From Paguma larvata (Eukaryota > Chordata > Mammalia > Carnivora > Viverridae), in NCBI GenBank assembly GCA_030068075.1, contig CM057825.1, positions 81,917,123-81,981,122 of the forward strand: DNA of 64,000 nt. The letters are read 5' to 3'. The notes under the pieces are model-generated. The model saw only the letters and a list, made by a program, of their open reading frames with translations, did not search any database and was not told where the DNA came from. Shown one piece after another: positions 12,640-22,332 of this stretch. Numbering within the stretch: position 1 is the stretch's first letter; each line of letters opens with the position of its first letter. The position numbers and the translations under genes were made by a program.

Positions 12640-13010
12640 GACTGTTTATCCCCGTTGATTTGGCCATGTGACGCCTTCCAGGTTGGGGAGCTCTCACTTC
12701 GCTGTTTCTTATCAGCCCTCCTTACTACCGCCATGTGGGGCCAATTTGTTCCTTCTGCAGAGAAAGAAGGGGTTTGGATTTAATTTGAAGCCTTGACATA
12801 AGGTTTAATTTGCTAAAAAGGGGAGCTATGCCATTGTAAATCTTGGAGGAGACACTCAGGTTGTGAGAGCTGTCAGCCCAATCTGTTTTAAGCACTGTTT
12901 GAGGTGTTTGTTAAAGAAACTGTATTTCCTTCAAGACCCTACTCACCTAATTGAATCGCTGCTTAATTGCAAATATAATTCTGTTCTGTATTCTGATCAA
13001 CTGTTTATTT
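12640..13010. promoter_or_regulatory. Candidate conserved non-coding element
   Basis: A repeat-free stretch of balanced composition set in AT-rich DNA. Two homeodomain-type TAATTG cores lie at 12948-12953 and 12964-12969; the second continues as taattgcaaat, which resembles a POU octamer on the other strand. Nothing here is open over a useful length. The regulatory role is inference from texture and motifs only. Confidence 0.25.
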
Positions 13011-13757
13011 TTTGAGAGAAGGATGATGGGTTATGGAAAATTTCTGTATGAAATAAGTATTTACAGTAGATACACAGATTAGATAGTGTGGTATGAGCAT
13101 GAAACTCACGAAAGGGAAATATTCATCTTATTTTTCACATCTCAATAAAAATAGAAGAGAAGGAAATATGATGAACTCCAGTAAGATGAGCTCAGTGGAG
13201 AAATATGGGAGATTCTTAACTGTGAGGATTATCTAATAATGAGTAGTAGTTATGAGGGAAGTTGGGAAATCTTTGCTTTTCAAAGTTTTTAAAAATTAAG
13301 ACAGAGTCACGTTGACTGGTAAAATTTGCTTGGGTAGTTTTTGGCTAAGAAATGGAGGAATGGGCTAATTTTCACCCTTGGAGCTTCAGTGTATTCCTGT
13401 CCCTGGAGTATTTGTAATTGTAGGGGGCTTTCAACTTGGATGATGACTGAAGGGGACACTGGCAGGCAGTGCACTATGATGATGGATAGAAAATATCCCT
13501 CAGTGCATAAGCCATTTCTATACCGTTTCTGCCCTTCCTAAAATGCCATCAACTCTGCAGTTAGAAAAATATCCATAAATATCTCTTTTATTTACTCCTA
13601 GAAATGATATTTGTATGTTCATGTCTGTGTAAGTGTGTTGTGTATGTGTTTAATATTCGATAAACAACATAGTCCGATATTTAAGGTCACTTTCTCTGTC
13701 TAGATTTGTATTCCAACCTAGCCATTTGCTGTTTTCTGAATTGGGTCCATCTATACT
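13011..13757. other. Unique non-coding DNA
   Basis: No gene or repeat recognised. The 66-codon frame at 13341-13541 has no family resemblance. Confidence 0.4.
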
Positions 13758-13866
13758 CAGTGCTTTACCCCTCATCTCTAAGTTTAGGATAGTAATAGTA
13801 CTTTTTTCTATGTTGTTGTAAGCATTAAATGAGTTAAGACATAGCAGGCACTTAGGACATTGTAGC
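13758..13866 (+). mobile_element. MIR-like fragment
   Basis: The order 'catctctaag..aggatagtaatagta', 'ttgttgtaagcattaaatga' and 'agcaggcacttaggaca' follows the 3' half of MIR. It is a fragment only, strongly diverged. Confidence 0.5.
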
Positions 13867-14639
13867 AAAACAAAACAATACAAAATAAATATGTAGTAAC
13901 AAACATTTGTGTTTATGGCTTACATGTTAGTTGTTATTATTAATTACTATTTCTTTTGTGATCTTAGACCAACCTTCCTACAGTCTGACAAACTCCACTC
14001 CTTCCTTCATGTTCATTTCCTCTCTCTATAATTACAAAGTGTGGACTTGCAGAAATAAATTATACCTGCCCAAGGGTATTTGGGAGTTGAAAACAGAAAA
14101 CTTTTGAATTCCTTAAAAAAATTAAAGTATCCATGAATACTCCATTCTACTTTCAAACTTACCTATCTTGTGATAGATACGTAGTGATAAATACTTTTGG
14201 GGATTATAGTCTCCTATAGTGTTTGAGATTTGAAAGCCAAGTGATGGAAAGTTTTAGAAACAAGAAGGAGTCATATTTTTCATATGTTTAATAATTACTC
14301 AGTATTTGTAGTTTATAAAAGATTTACGTTGAAGGAATTCAAATAAATGGGTGCAATGTCACATTGTTTAAGTAGAAACTATGAATTTTTGATTTTTGAA
14401 ATGAAATTCCCATTCATCCCTCTGTATACATACATAGTCTTGGGATTAATTTGAGAAATGTTATCAGACAGTATCCTTTATGTTCTGCATGATGATTTTG
14501 CTTGGAAATGAGCACCGATGCAGTACTAAATAGTTCCAAGCCTATTAAAAGTGTCCTGTGGGCCCTACTAATTTGCTAAGAAATCTTTTTTTTAATTGCA
14601 ATCAGTCATCAAGTGTTTTATAAAACTGTTAAATGTTGT
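13867..14639. other. Unique AT-rich non-coding DNA
   Basis: Nothing recognised. Confidence 0.4.
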
Positions 14640-15760
14640 GAGGGTACTGGTGAAGCATGTGGCGTAGGACCAGTACTTTGTGGAGCTTGATTTCTAATTA
14701 GGAGGAAAGCAAGACTGATACGTGCCATTCCTTTTCAGGCAGAGATATACCTCGATACCTTTGTGCATCTACACTGCTCTGCACAATGGGTGTTTGGCAG
14801 TAAATAAGACAGAGTAAACAAAAGATGGTGCTTGCTTTCTAGAGAGTTTGGATTGGAGGACAGACAATAAAATAAAATATTTAATACCAGGTGGAGATAA
14901 GAGTTATAGAGAAAACTAATCTCTGAAGAGGAGAGATGAGGATGTTCCAATTTTAAGTAGGCTGAGCAGTAATTTGCATTCGAACAAAGACCTGAAGAAG
15001 CTGAGGAAGCCAGCAACAATTAGAAGGTTCCAGGTTGAATAGAAGGTAGTAAACACAAAAGCCTATAAGCTAGAACTTGGCTGGTAAATTCCAGGAAAAG
15101 CAAGGAGGGCAATTAATTCAGTTAGAAGTGAGTGAGGGAAGGGAAGCTTTAGTGGGATATGAGTCAGAGGGGGCCAGATCATATGGTCTATGTGGGCATT
15201 TTTATGATCAGGCCAACCAGATTTGCTGCTAAATTCATTACTGGGTGGGAAAGAACATGGAGTCAAAGAGGATGGCAAGATTGTTAGGCCTGAAGTAGTG
15301 GGAAGAAAACTTATAATCAATTGAGATGGGAAGGGCTAGCAGAGCAGGTTTGCAGAAGAAAATTATGAAGGGTTTGAAGTGAGGTATGTTACATCTTAGC
15401 TGAAGGCTTGATATCAAAGTGGAGATGTCAAGTGGACACTGCATATATTCCAGTCGGTTGCAGTTTAGGGTTTAGGTCAAGGTTGGAGATGTAAATTAAG
15501 CTGTATCAACTGGCATTTAAAACTGTAAGATTGAATGAGAACACAAAGGAATGTGTGTAGCGAAGAATGTAGAGAAAAAGAGGTCCTTCAATTTATCCTT
15601 GAGGTACCCAAAAGATACAGGTTTGGGGAAATGCGGTGGAAGGAGAAAGTGGACTGAGGAGTAAGAAGAGGAATAGGAAGAAAATGATTTTGCTTTGGAA
15701 GCAGGTAGCTATTGAAAGGGAAGGCAGGAACTTGTGGAAATTATATCCTGATTGCTGTTC
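14640..15760 (+). repeat. Old interspersed-repeat remnant, class unresolved
   Basis: The text follows a pattern that recurs in this window and is common in mammals. It includes 'ttgctttctagagagtttgg', 'gaggacagacaataaaataa', 'acaaagacctgaagaagctg' and 'gggggccagatcatatggtc'. I recognise the pattern as a widespread ancient repeat but cannot place it safely in a class. Minus-strand frames at 14735-15444 are chance openings. Strand is nominal. Confidence 0.45.
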
Positions 15761-15957
15761 CTTTCTCTGACACTAGGAAAAGTTACCAGCTGAGGAAAAA
15801 CTAGAGACAGGTGTTTTAAATTTAAGGAAAGATAGCTGTAGTCTACTAAGAGCTTGAGAAAATGAGCAGATAGGACAATATCATATGACTACTCGAAAAC
15901 CTTAAGATTTGTTTGAGTTTTGTAAACAAGAGTCTATTTATTATTTTGTATTAAAAC

Positions 15958-16167
15958 ATTTTTTAATATTTATTTATTTTTGAGAGAGAAAGAGAGACAG
16001 AGCACGAGTTGGGGACAGGCAGAGAGAGAGGGAGACACAGAATCTGAAGCAGACTCCAGGCTACGATCTGTCAGCACAGAGCCCTGGATATAGAGCTGGA
16101 ACTTAAAAACTGTGAGATCATGACCTGAGCCGAAGTCAGACCCTTAACTGAGCCACCCAGGTGCCCC
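15958..16167 (-). mobile_element. Carnivore tRNA-SINE
   Basis: Reverse-complement copy. The T-rich tail and 'tatttatttatttttgagag' lie at the left, followed by the AG-rich body, 'ctgtcagcacagagccc', 'gagatcatgacctgagccga', and the head 'gagccacccaggtgcccc' ending at 16167. No clear target duplication remains. Confidence 0.95.
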
Positions 16168-16261
16168 TGTGAGCAAGAATATAAATCAAAGCCAGTTAGT
16201 ATGATTGTGTGGCTTTTTTCCTAGTGATGTTAATCTGCATGCATGCTGGCAAAGTGTTCTG

Positions 16262-16830
16262 AATAACAATTTGTATCTAACAAACTACTTCAGTACTTAG
16301 CAGCTTAAAACCACAACAGCCTGAAACCACAATAATCATTTCCTTTGCTCACAGACCTGAAATTTGGAGCAAGCCTTAGAAAGTATTGCTCATTTCTGTT
16401 TATGCCTTCAAAAGGTTGAGCTGTGGTGGTTTGACTGGAGCTGAAGGTGGCTTACTCAGGACTGGCAAGTTGATGCTGATGGCCTACCAGGAGCTCAGGG
16501 GACTGATTGCTAGGTCCTTGGGTCCTCTCCACGTGGGCTTCTCCACAGAATTACTTGGCCTTTCCCACAGCATGGCGGCTGGCTTCTAAGAGCAAGTGTT
16601 CTAAGACACTTAGGTGAAAGCTGCAAAGTTTCCTGTGGCCTAGCCTTGGAAGGACACTTCTTTTGGTCAGGTAAACCACAAAGATCACCTGAGATTCTCT
16701 CCAGGGAAGGAAAATTAGACCCTACCTTTACTGGGAGGAATATATCAGCCTCTTTAATCTACTACACAACTTGGCAAGGGTTTGGATTTAGTCAGGTTTG
16801 GAGGTTTTTCCAGATGAGTATGATCAGGAA
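16262..16830 (+). repeat. Old LTR-like interspersed repeat, class unresolved
   Basis: Begins 'taacaaactacttcagtact' followed by 'tagcagcttaaaaccacaac'. It then has 'tccacgtgggcttctccaca', 'cccacagcatggcggctggc' and 'aagctgcaaagtttcctgtg'. This series is a familiar mammalian repeat, probably of LTR/MaLR kind, but I cannot name the family with confidence. The open frames at 16386-16589 and 16646-16867 lie inside it and are not genes. Confidence 0.5.
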
Positions 16831-16867
16831 AATTAAGACCGGAGTGTGTTCTCAGTGTAAATTATAA

Positions 16868-17067
16868 TGGAGAATTGTGGAATTGAATAGAGTAAGGTGG
16901 TGAATTAACACAGAAACAAAGTGATGACCTACGAAATATTGGTAGCACTAATGGACTTTAGCTTCCAGTGGAATTGAACAGTGGTTGGAGAAGAATGTGA
17001 ATGGGAAAATCCCTAAAATCTGGGATGTGATCATTTCAGGGATGGGTGCTTGGACTGAGATTGCATA
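16868..17067. other. Old repeat-like or unique AT-rich DNA
   Basis: Its texture resembles the remnant at 14640-15760, but no diagnostic stretch is strong enough to call. Confidence 0.3.
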
Positions 17068-17267
17068 TTTTTTTTTAGTGTTTATTTTAGAGAGAGAAAG
17101 AGAGCATGAGTAGGGAAAGGCAGAGAGAGAGAAGGAGACAGAGAATCCCTGTCAGGCTCCTCACTGTCAGTGCAGAATCCAACATGGGGCTCAAACTCAC
17201 CAACTGCGAGATCATGACCTGAGCCTAAACCAAGAGTCTGACACCAACTGAGCCACCCAGGCACCCC
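17068..17267 (-). mobile_element. Carnivore tRNA-SINE
   Basis: Reverse-complement copy with T-run, 'gtgtttattttagagagaga', 'ctcactgtcagtgcagaatc', 'gagatcatgacctgagccta' and the head 'gagccacccaggcacccc'. A degraded duplication is possible (gattgcatattttt left, gatagacatttttt right). Confidence 0.93.
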
Positions 17268-17429
17268 AAAAGATAGACATTTTTTAAGATATTAAATGAA
17301 TGTGATAGGAAGCAGAGAACATCTCTTGCAGGAGGCAAACACAGATCTATGTCCTTAAGGAGTTGTAAGAGAAGAGAAGAGCGTGTGTTTTAACTACGAG
17401 TGAAGGCATAGACACAGGAATAAGAGCTG

Positions 17430-17477
17430 GGGGCGCCTGGGTGGCTCAGTCGGTTGAGCGTCCGACTTCGGCTCAGG
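17430..17477 (+). mobile_element. Tailless SINE head (48 bp) with target duplication
   Basis: Only the first 48 bases of the SINE are present, from ggggcgcctgggtggctcag to cttcggctcagg, almost identical to the consensus. Body and A tail are absent. The fragment is bracketed by caggaataagag at 17415-17426 and 17474-17485. The direct repeat shows insertion of a 3'-truncated RNA rather than later deletion of a full element (see findings). Confidence 0.9.
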
Positions 17478-17485
17478 AATAAGAG

Positions 17486-18289
17486 TTACATGTTGGTAAA
17501 AATGCTGTTTTGATTAGTGGAAGGTGTCTATTAAGATAAAAGACCATATTGAGGACATTGAAAATCAACAAGAGGTTTTTAGATTTCATGAAATTGGATA
17601 TAAGACATCATGAATTTTTCCCTAACAGAATAGCACATTGAAATTGACTTCTAAGAAGTTCGGACTGAAGTGGTTATTGCAATGATTATGAACTGGAACA
17701 GTGATGCCTAAGAGATCAAACATACCAAAATTGAGAGTGTGAGATTTTGAGCACCTATAAAAGGGAAAATTGGTGATGAAGATAAAGAGACAGATAAGAG
17801 AAAAATGTTTAATATACAGCATGTTTGAGCATAAATGTTGACTGATTATGAGGTTAGGTAAAGGGAAAAACTTAAAAATATTTAATGTTTAGAATTCTAG
17901 TTGACCAGGAATTTGGTGATGTAATTTGGCAGTTATGTGGAAATTGGTTAAAAAAAAAAATCTGGAATATGTTTAGTTTGGCAAATGCTTTGTTGTGGCA
18001 AAAAATACACTTCAAATTTGCACTGCCTTCATTGAAATTTAGTATGCATTGATTATTGATTTGCTTACTTACCTCACATTATTCGAGAAATAATTTAAAG
18101 CAACTGCTAAAGATCTGGCATATGAAATATATTATTTAGCTGGTGTGGTATAAATAAACACAAGTAAATTTCATATACAGTCTCTTCAAGGAATTTGTAA
18201 CTAAAATGAAGATATTTAGAAAGTATTTGGAAGTGTTTACATTTCAGGCAAAAGGGCAAAAGTAATTAATATACTATCTGACATATACT
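17486..18289. other. Old repeat-like AT-rich DNA, no gene
   Basis: From 17580 to 17850 the wording ('agaagttcggactgaagtgg', 'gtgagattttgagcacc') resembles the old remnants on either side. The rest shows nothing recognisable. Confidence 0.3.
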
Positions 18290-18450
18290 GTTGTATGTCA
18301 GATACTCAGTATAATTTTTTAACGTGGCAGGTAGCATGTATATCATGCTGGGCAATGAATATAAAATGTCATTACACAGCGAGAAGCAGTTCCTGCCTTC
18401 ATGGACCTTCCAGTCCTACCGGGAGACCAATGTCAGATACCACATTTCAT
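18290..18450 (+). repeat. Old interspersed-repeat remnant, class unresolved
   Basis: 'ctgggcaatgaatataaaat', 'cagttcctgccttcatggac' and 'cttccagtcctaccgggaga' follow the same plan as the remnants at 21610-21840 and 32545-32760: a gathered total, then 'the ... was lifted by a fixed supply-like' segment ending in a gagac motif. It is diverged and has no termini. Confidence 0.3.
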
Positions 18451-18647
18451 TATTTTTAAGATGCAATTTTCTACCATTTTGATATCTCTGAAATTCGGAT
18501 GTATCTTATAATACATAGTCTTAAAATTATAACTGGTGGTGTTTTCTCTTTCTTGGTGAGTGCTTGCAATAACAGTGTATTTTACATTGATGGTATATTT
18601 TTAATAAAATGTAGTACAGTAAATATAAAATAAATATAACGTATTTA

Positions 18648-18823
18648 TTTTTTTAAGTTTATTTGTTTATTCTGAGAGAGAGAAGTAGGGAGAGAATTCC
18701 AAACAAACTTTGTGCTATCAGTAGAGAGCCTGATGCATGGCTCAGTCTCAGGAACTGTGAGATCATGACCTGAGCTGAAATCAACAGTTAGACTCTTAAA
18801 TGACTGAGCCACCCAGGTGCCCC
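18648..18823 (-). mobile_element. Carnivore tRNA-SINE, internally shortened
   Basis: Reverse-complement copy of about 176 bp, shorter than its neighbours in the AG-rich body. The tail side reads 'aagtttatttgtttattctg' and the head 'gagccacccaggtgcccc'. The target duplication aaatataacgtattta (18632-18647) recurs at 18824-18839 with one mismatch. Confidence 0.95.
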
Positions 18824-18849
18824 AAATATAACATATTTAAAAGAGAAGC

Positions 18850-19250
18850 ACAGAGTGTTCCCACTCCTTGTTTTATGGGATTGAACCTTATACTAAGAGG
18901 AAGAAACAGGCTGTGAAAAAAATCAGAAAGAAGGAAGAGCCCTTTCATGGCAAAAGGAACCCAGAATATTGAAGTAGTTAAGGAGGAGTCAGTGAGGCTG
19001 AGAGCAGAAAACAATGAGGACTCTGTCTCTAGAAGAATCCAGAAAACTGGGAAGGTACAGACACTCCAGGGTCTTGTAAAGTAAATTAAGCATTTTGTTT
19101 TTTTCTTTAGAGAAATGGGAAGTTCCTGAAGTGTCTTGATTTATGGATTGATATGATAATCTTTGTGTTCAGTCAATGTGTGGGGGGAAATTAATGGAAT
19201 GAATGAAGAAAAAAGAGGAGATTGCAATGGAAAATGACAATAGATGAGAA
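18850..19250 (+). repeat. Old interspersed-repeat remnant, class unresolved
   Basis: 'agggtcttgtaaagtaaatt', 'gagaaatgggaagttcctga' and 'gattgatatgataatctttg' follow the second half of the pattern begun at 14640-15760. The two may be halves of one old element later split by SINEs, but intervening material prevents certainty. Confidence 0.4.
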
Positions 19251-21097
19251 AAATTTAGCTGAAAACAAACAACAAACAAAACGCCTCTATAAGGATTAGT
19301 TCTATCCTACTTAGAGTTATAGATGGACATTTACCAACAAAGTATATAAAATTGAAATTTGGCATCCCTCCAGAATTTTGTAACTATATATTTGACACTG
19401 AGTCATCAAGGTGTCAAGTGGCAACAAAAATAGATATAACAACACTTCTAAAAGAGATTACTGAAAGAGAATGCCCATACAAACTAATGTGTGAACAAAA
19501 ACGTAGGTGCACATGCTTTTGGAGGTTCCAAACATGTTTCCATATAATTGGACAAAGATGCCAGGACCAAAGCAAATTCATTAACTACTATCACTTAAAA
19601 AATGATGGAGTACACAATATAGTCATAATGACTATAAGAATATTTGACATTGGATATGAGTAAAAATGATATTTCATGTTTTTTTTTTTTTTACATTTAA
19701 CCTTACTACATGCCTGGTATGAACTTAAATTTTGCTTGGCTTTGTTATGTAATTCTCACAGTGCCCTAGGCAGTAGGAACTACTATAGCGTGTTTCTTGC
19801 ATATCAGTAAGCCTCATGACGCCGTTAATCATAATAAATCCTGAGTTCAGGAGTTGAACCCAGGTAGTATGACTTTCCAGGGCACACTGAGACATTGCTT
19901 TCCAGATGAGACATATGGCTACAGCATCTGACCCTTACCATTCACATACTGCATATTAACTGCACATCTACTTTGTTCTGGTCCTAGCAATAAGAATAGA
20001 ATCACGACTTTTGAGGAGACCTTCTAAGAATCTCACCATATAATGCTATACCTTGACTCTTATAGATTTCATTTACCTTTAGTTTTGCTCTAAGACTTTG
20101 GATTGCAGTGCCGTGTAACAACGTGATTCTAATTTAAGAAGCATGTATTACCCTCTTAATGTTACTATATATATTCTGTTTTATAATGCAATTGACTGAG
20201 GAAGGTTGTGTTTTGTCTCATTTTTTAGCCAGCAAAAATATACACCCCTTACTTCTCCAGACTCTAGAGCAACATCAAATTAATTTAAAGTGTGTTTCAT
20301 TTTGTTTAGTTTCTCTGAAACTCTCTTCTTGCTGTTAATAATAATAATTACTCTTTCTTAGCTCTCCGATCAGCTAGTAAATTTCACCAGTTGATCAAAT
20401 TGGGCAAATGGGATGAAATAGAAATCTTAGTTACATTTATACTACTTAAAGTCCTACCATAAAGTAGTGTTCCTTTCAACTCCGTTAGTTTGTAGTGTGT
20501 GAAAAATTATGCCCTCCTTGCACCATTGCTGTATAATAAATGTATGAAAAAACAAAAAGCCTGCAGTCCTAGTAGCCTTATCTGGTGTGCCAGTATAGTT
20601 AGCATGGCTTTCTGTGTATTTCCAATATTTTAAACGTTGAAAACATGCCATTGCAAAGAAAAATTGCAGAATATTGCTTTGAATTACAGGAGGATATTCT
20701 AAGAAATCTTCAATGCTAAGTATAAAATAAAACAAATTCTAAGAAAAGAGTGGGGAAACAGGAAGGAAAATGAAGAATTTAATATTAGGCTGGTACTGAG
20801 ATAGATCCTTGACATCCTATTATAAAGAATTAAAACATATTTTTACATGCATGTGATAATGCAAAAGTCATGTTGCTAGTTATTGCAGCCACAATGCACT
20901 GAGATGTATGTGGATTTAGAATGCCTTTATTGTAAAAATGTTGCAGCTCATGCTCCCTTTGTTTGCTTTCATTGGGTATATCCTTTGAGTAAGAGTTCTG
21001 ATACACTGTGATGATCCTTCCACATTCTCTCAACCATTTCTACTTGGTATCAATGTCTGGTTTGAAGTAAAACTGTTGGCCATGGCTCTTCAACTGC
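19251..21097. other. Unique AT-rich non-coding DNA
   Basis: No repeat recognised. The minus-strand 93-codon frame at 20454-20735 resembles nothing known. The plus-strand open stretch at 19259-19663 is cysteine-rich and is discussed under findings. A 13-T run lies near 19680. Confidence 0.4.
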
Positions 21098-21111
21098 AGA
21101 AATAACTATTT

Positions 21112-21331
21112 CCTTTTTTTTTCTTTTTTAATATTTATTTATTTTGAGAGAGAGACAAAGCGAGCGAGCATAGGAGGGGCAGAGAGAGGGAGAGTGAGAA
21201 TCCCAAGCAGGCTCCACACTGTCAGCACAGAGCCCAGCGTGGGGCTTGAACTCGCAAACTAAAATGACCTGAGTCAAAACCAAGAGTTGGATGCTTAACC
21301 GACTGAGCCACTCAGGTGCCCGAGGTGCCCG
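21112..21331 (-). mobile_element. Carnivore tRNA-SINE with duplicated 5' end
   Basis: Full reverse-complement copy: 'atatttatttattttgagag', 'cacactgtcagcacagagcc' and the head 'gagccactcaggtgcccg'. Flanked by agaaataactattt at 21098-21111 and 21332-21345. The last nine bases, aggtgcccg, are present twice in tandem (21314-21322, 21323-21331), i.e. at the element's own 5' end. Confidence 0.96.
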
Positions 21332-21364
21332 AGAAATAACTATTTTCTGTTCAGATGGTAACAT

Positions 21365-21880
21365 AAGACTTAAAAATCTTATTCATTCAATATATATTTA
21401 TTGAATGGCTCTTGGTTGGCTCAGTCATTTAGGCATTCAACTTCAGCTCAGGTCATGATCTCATGGTTCATGAGTTCAAGTCCCACATGGGGCTCTGTGC
21501 TGACAGTGCAGAGCCCACTGTGGATCCTCTGTCCTTCTCTCTCTCTCTGCCCCTCCCCCTTTCGTTCTCTCTCTCAGGATAAATAAACTAAAAAAAAAAA
21601 AAAAAAAAAGATGTATTTAGTGATCACCAACTGATTGCCAGTCACTGCCTGTCCCATATACTCACAATATGTCAATGAACAACATGGACCCCTGTTCTCC
21701 AGGCATTTATACTCTAGTTGGACTACACAGTAAAGGAAGGAACAACAAATTAACATGTAGGATATCAGATGGCGTTAAATTCTATAAAGTGCTATAAAGA
21801 AAAATGAAATTAAGATGGAGAGCTAGAGGCAGAAGACTAATATTTTACATACTTATTTACATAAAGACCACTCAGATGTG
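21365..21880 (+). repeat. Old interspersed-repeat remnant split by a SINE
   Basis: The left piece ('ttcattcaatatatatttat', near 21381-21404) and the right piece ('tctccaggcatttatactct', 'ctataaagtgctataaagaa', 21610-21840) read as one old repeat interrupted by the SINE at 21405-21609. The class is unresolved; it has the same plan as the copy at 32545-32900. Confidence 0.45.
21405..21609 (+). mobile_element. Carnivore tRNA-SINE with 20-A tail
   Basis: Plus-strand copy with a worn head ('tggctcttggttggctcag'), 'aggtcatgatctcatggttc', 'ctgtgctgacagtgcagagc', a CT-rich stretch and 'aggataaataaactaaaa' into 20 A (21590-21609). The flanks atatatttattga and atgtatttagtga are an imperfect duplication. 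It uses the older 'gacagtgcagagcc' body type, unlike the copy at 8867. Confidence 0.94.
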
Positions 21881-22139
21881 ATGACATTTAGATAAAAACT
21901 TGCATGCTGTATGTCATGTATACAGAAAGAGGAAGTTTTTCAGACAAAGGATATCAATACATTCAAGATTCTATAGATTTTTGTTTTCTAACACTAACAT
22001 TTACCCTGTTTTTTACCTTGAGTGTATGAGAAATACTTTTTTTTTTTATTCTATGGAATCTTATGCCCTGGAGTTAAAAAGAAAATTTCTTTTGGTGAGA
22101 AAATTCTGTTTCTGGTACATTTGGCTAGAGATAGCCTAA

Positions 22140-22332
22140 GAAGATATGGTGTACTCTGTAGCCAGATGATCTTGGTTCAAATCCTTTTTCAGACACTCAC
22201 TAGCTGTGTATGCCCTTTGGGTGAGTCACTTGCCAGTCTGTGACCTTTTACCCTGATGTGTGAAAAATATATAATCTACACCCACCTCAGGGGTCTGTAG
22301 AGAGGATTAAAAGAGATAAAGCAGGCACTCTT
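22140..22332 (+). mobile_element. MIR SINE, ancient copy
   Basis: 'agccagatgatcttggttca' followed by 'aaatcc', 'cactagctgtgtatgccctt', 'gggtgagtcacttgccagtc' and 'gaggattaaaagagataaag' follow MIR in order over nearly its whole length. This is the clearest MIR in the window. Confidence 0.8.

Noticed and set aside
17430..17477. tRNA gene possibility for the SINE head
   Set aside because: Too short, with no complete cloverleaf and no B box; its sequence is that of the SINE head.
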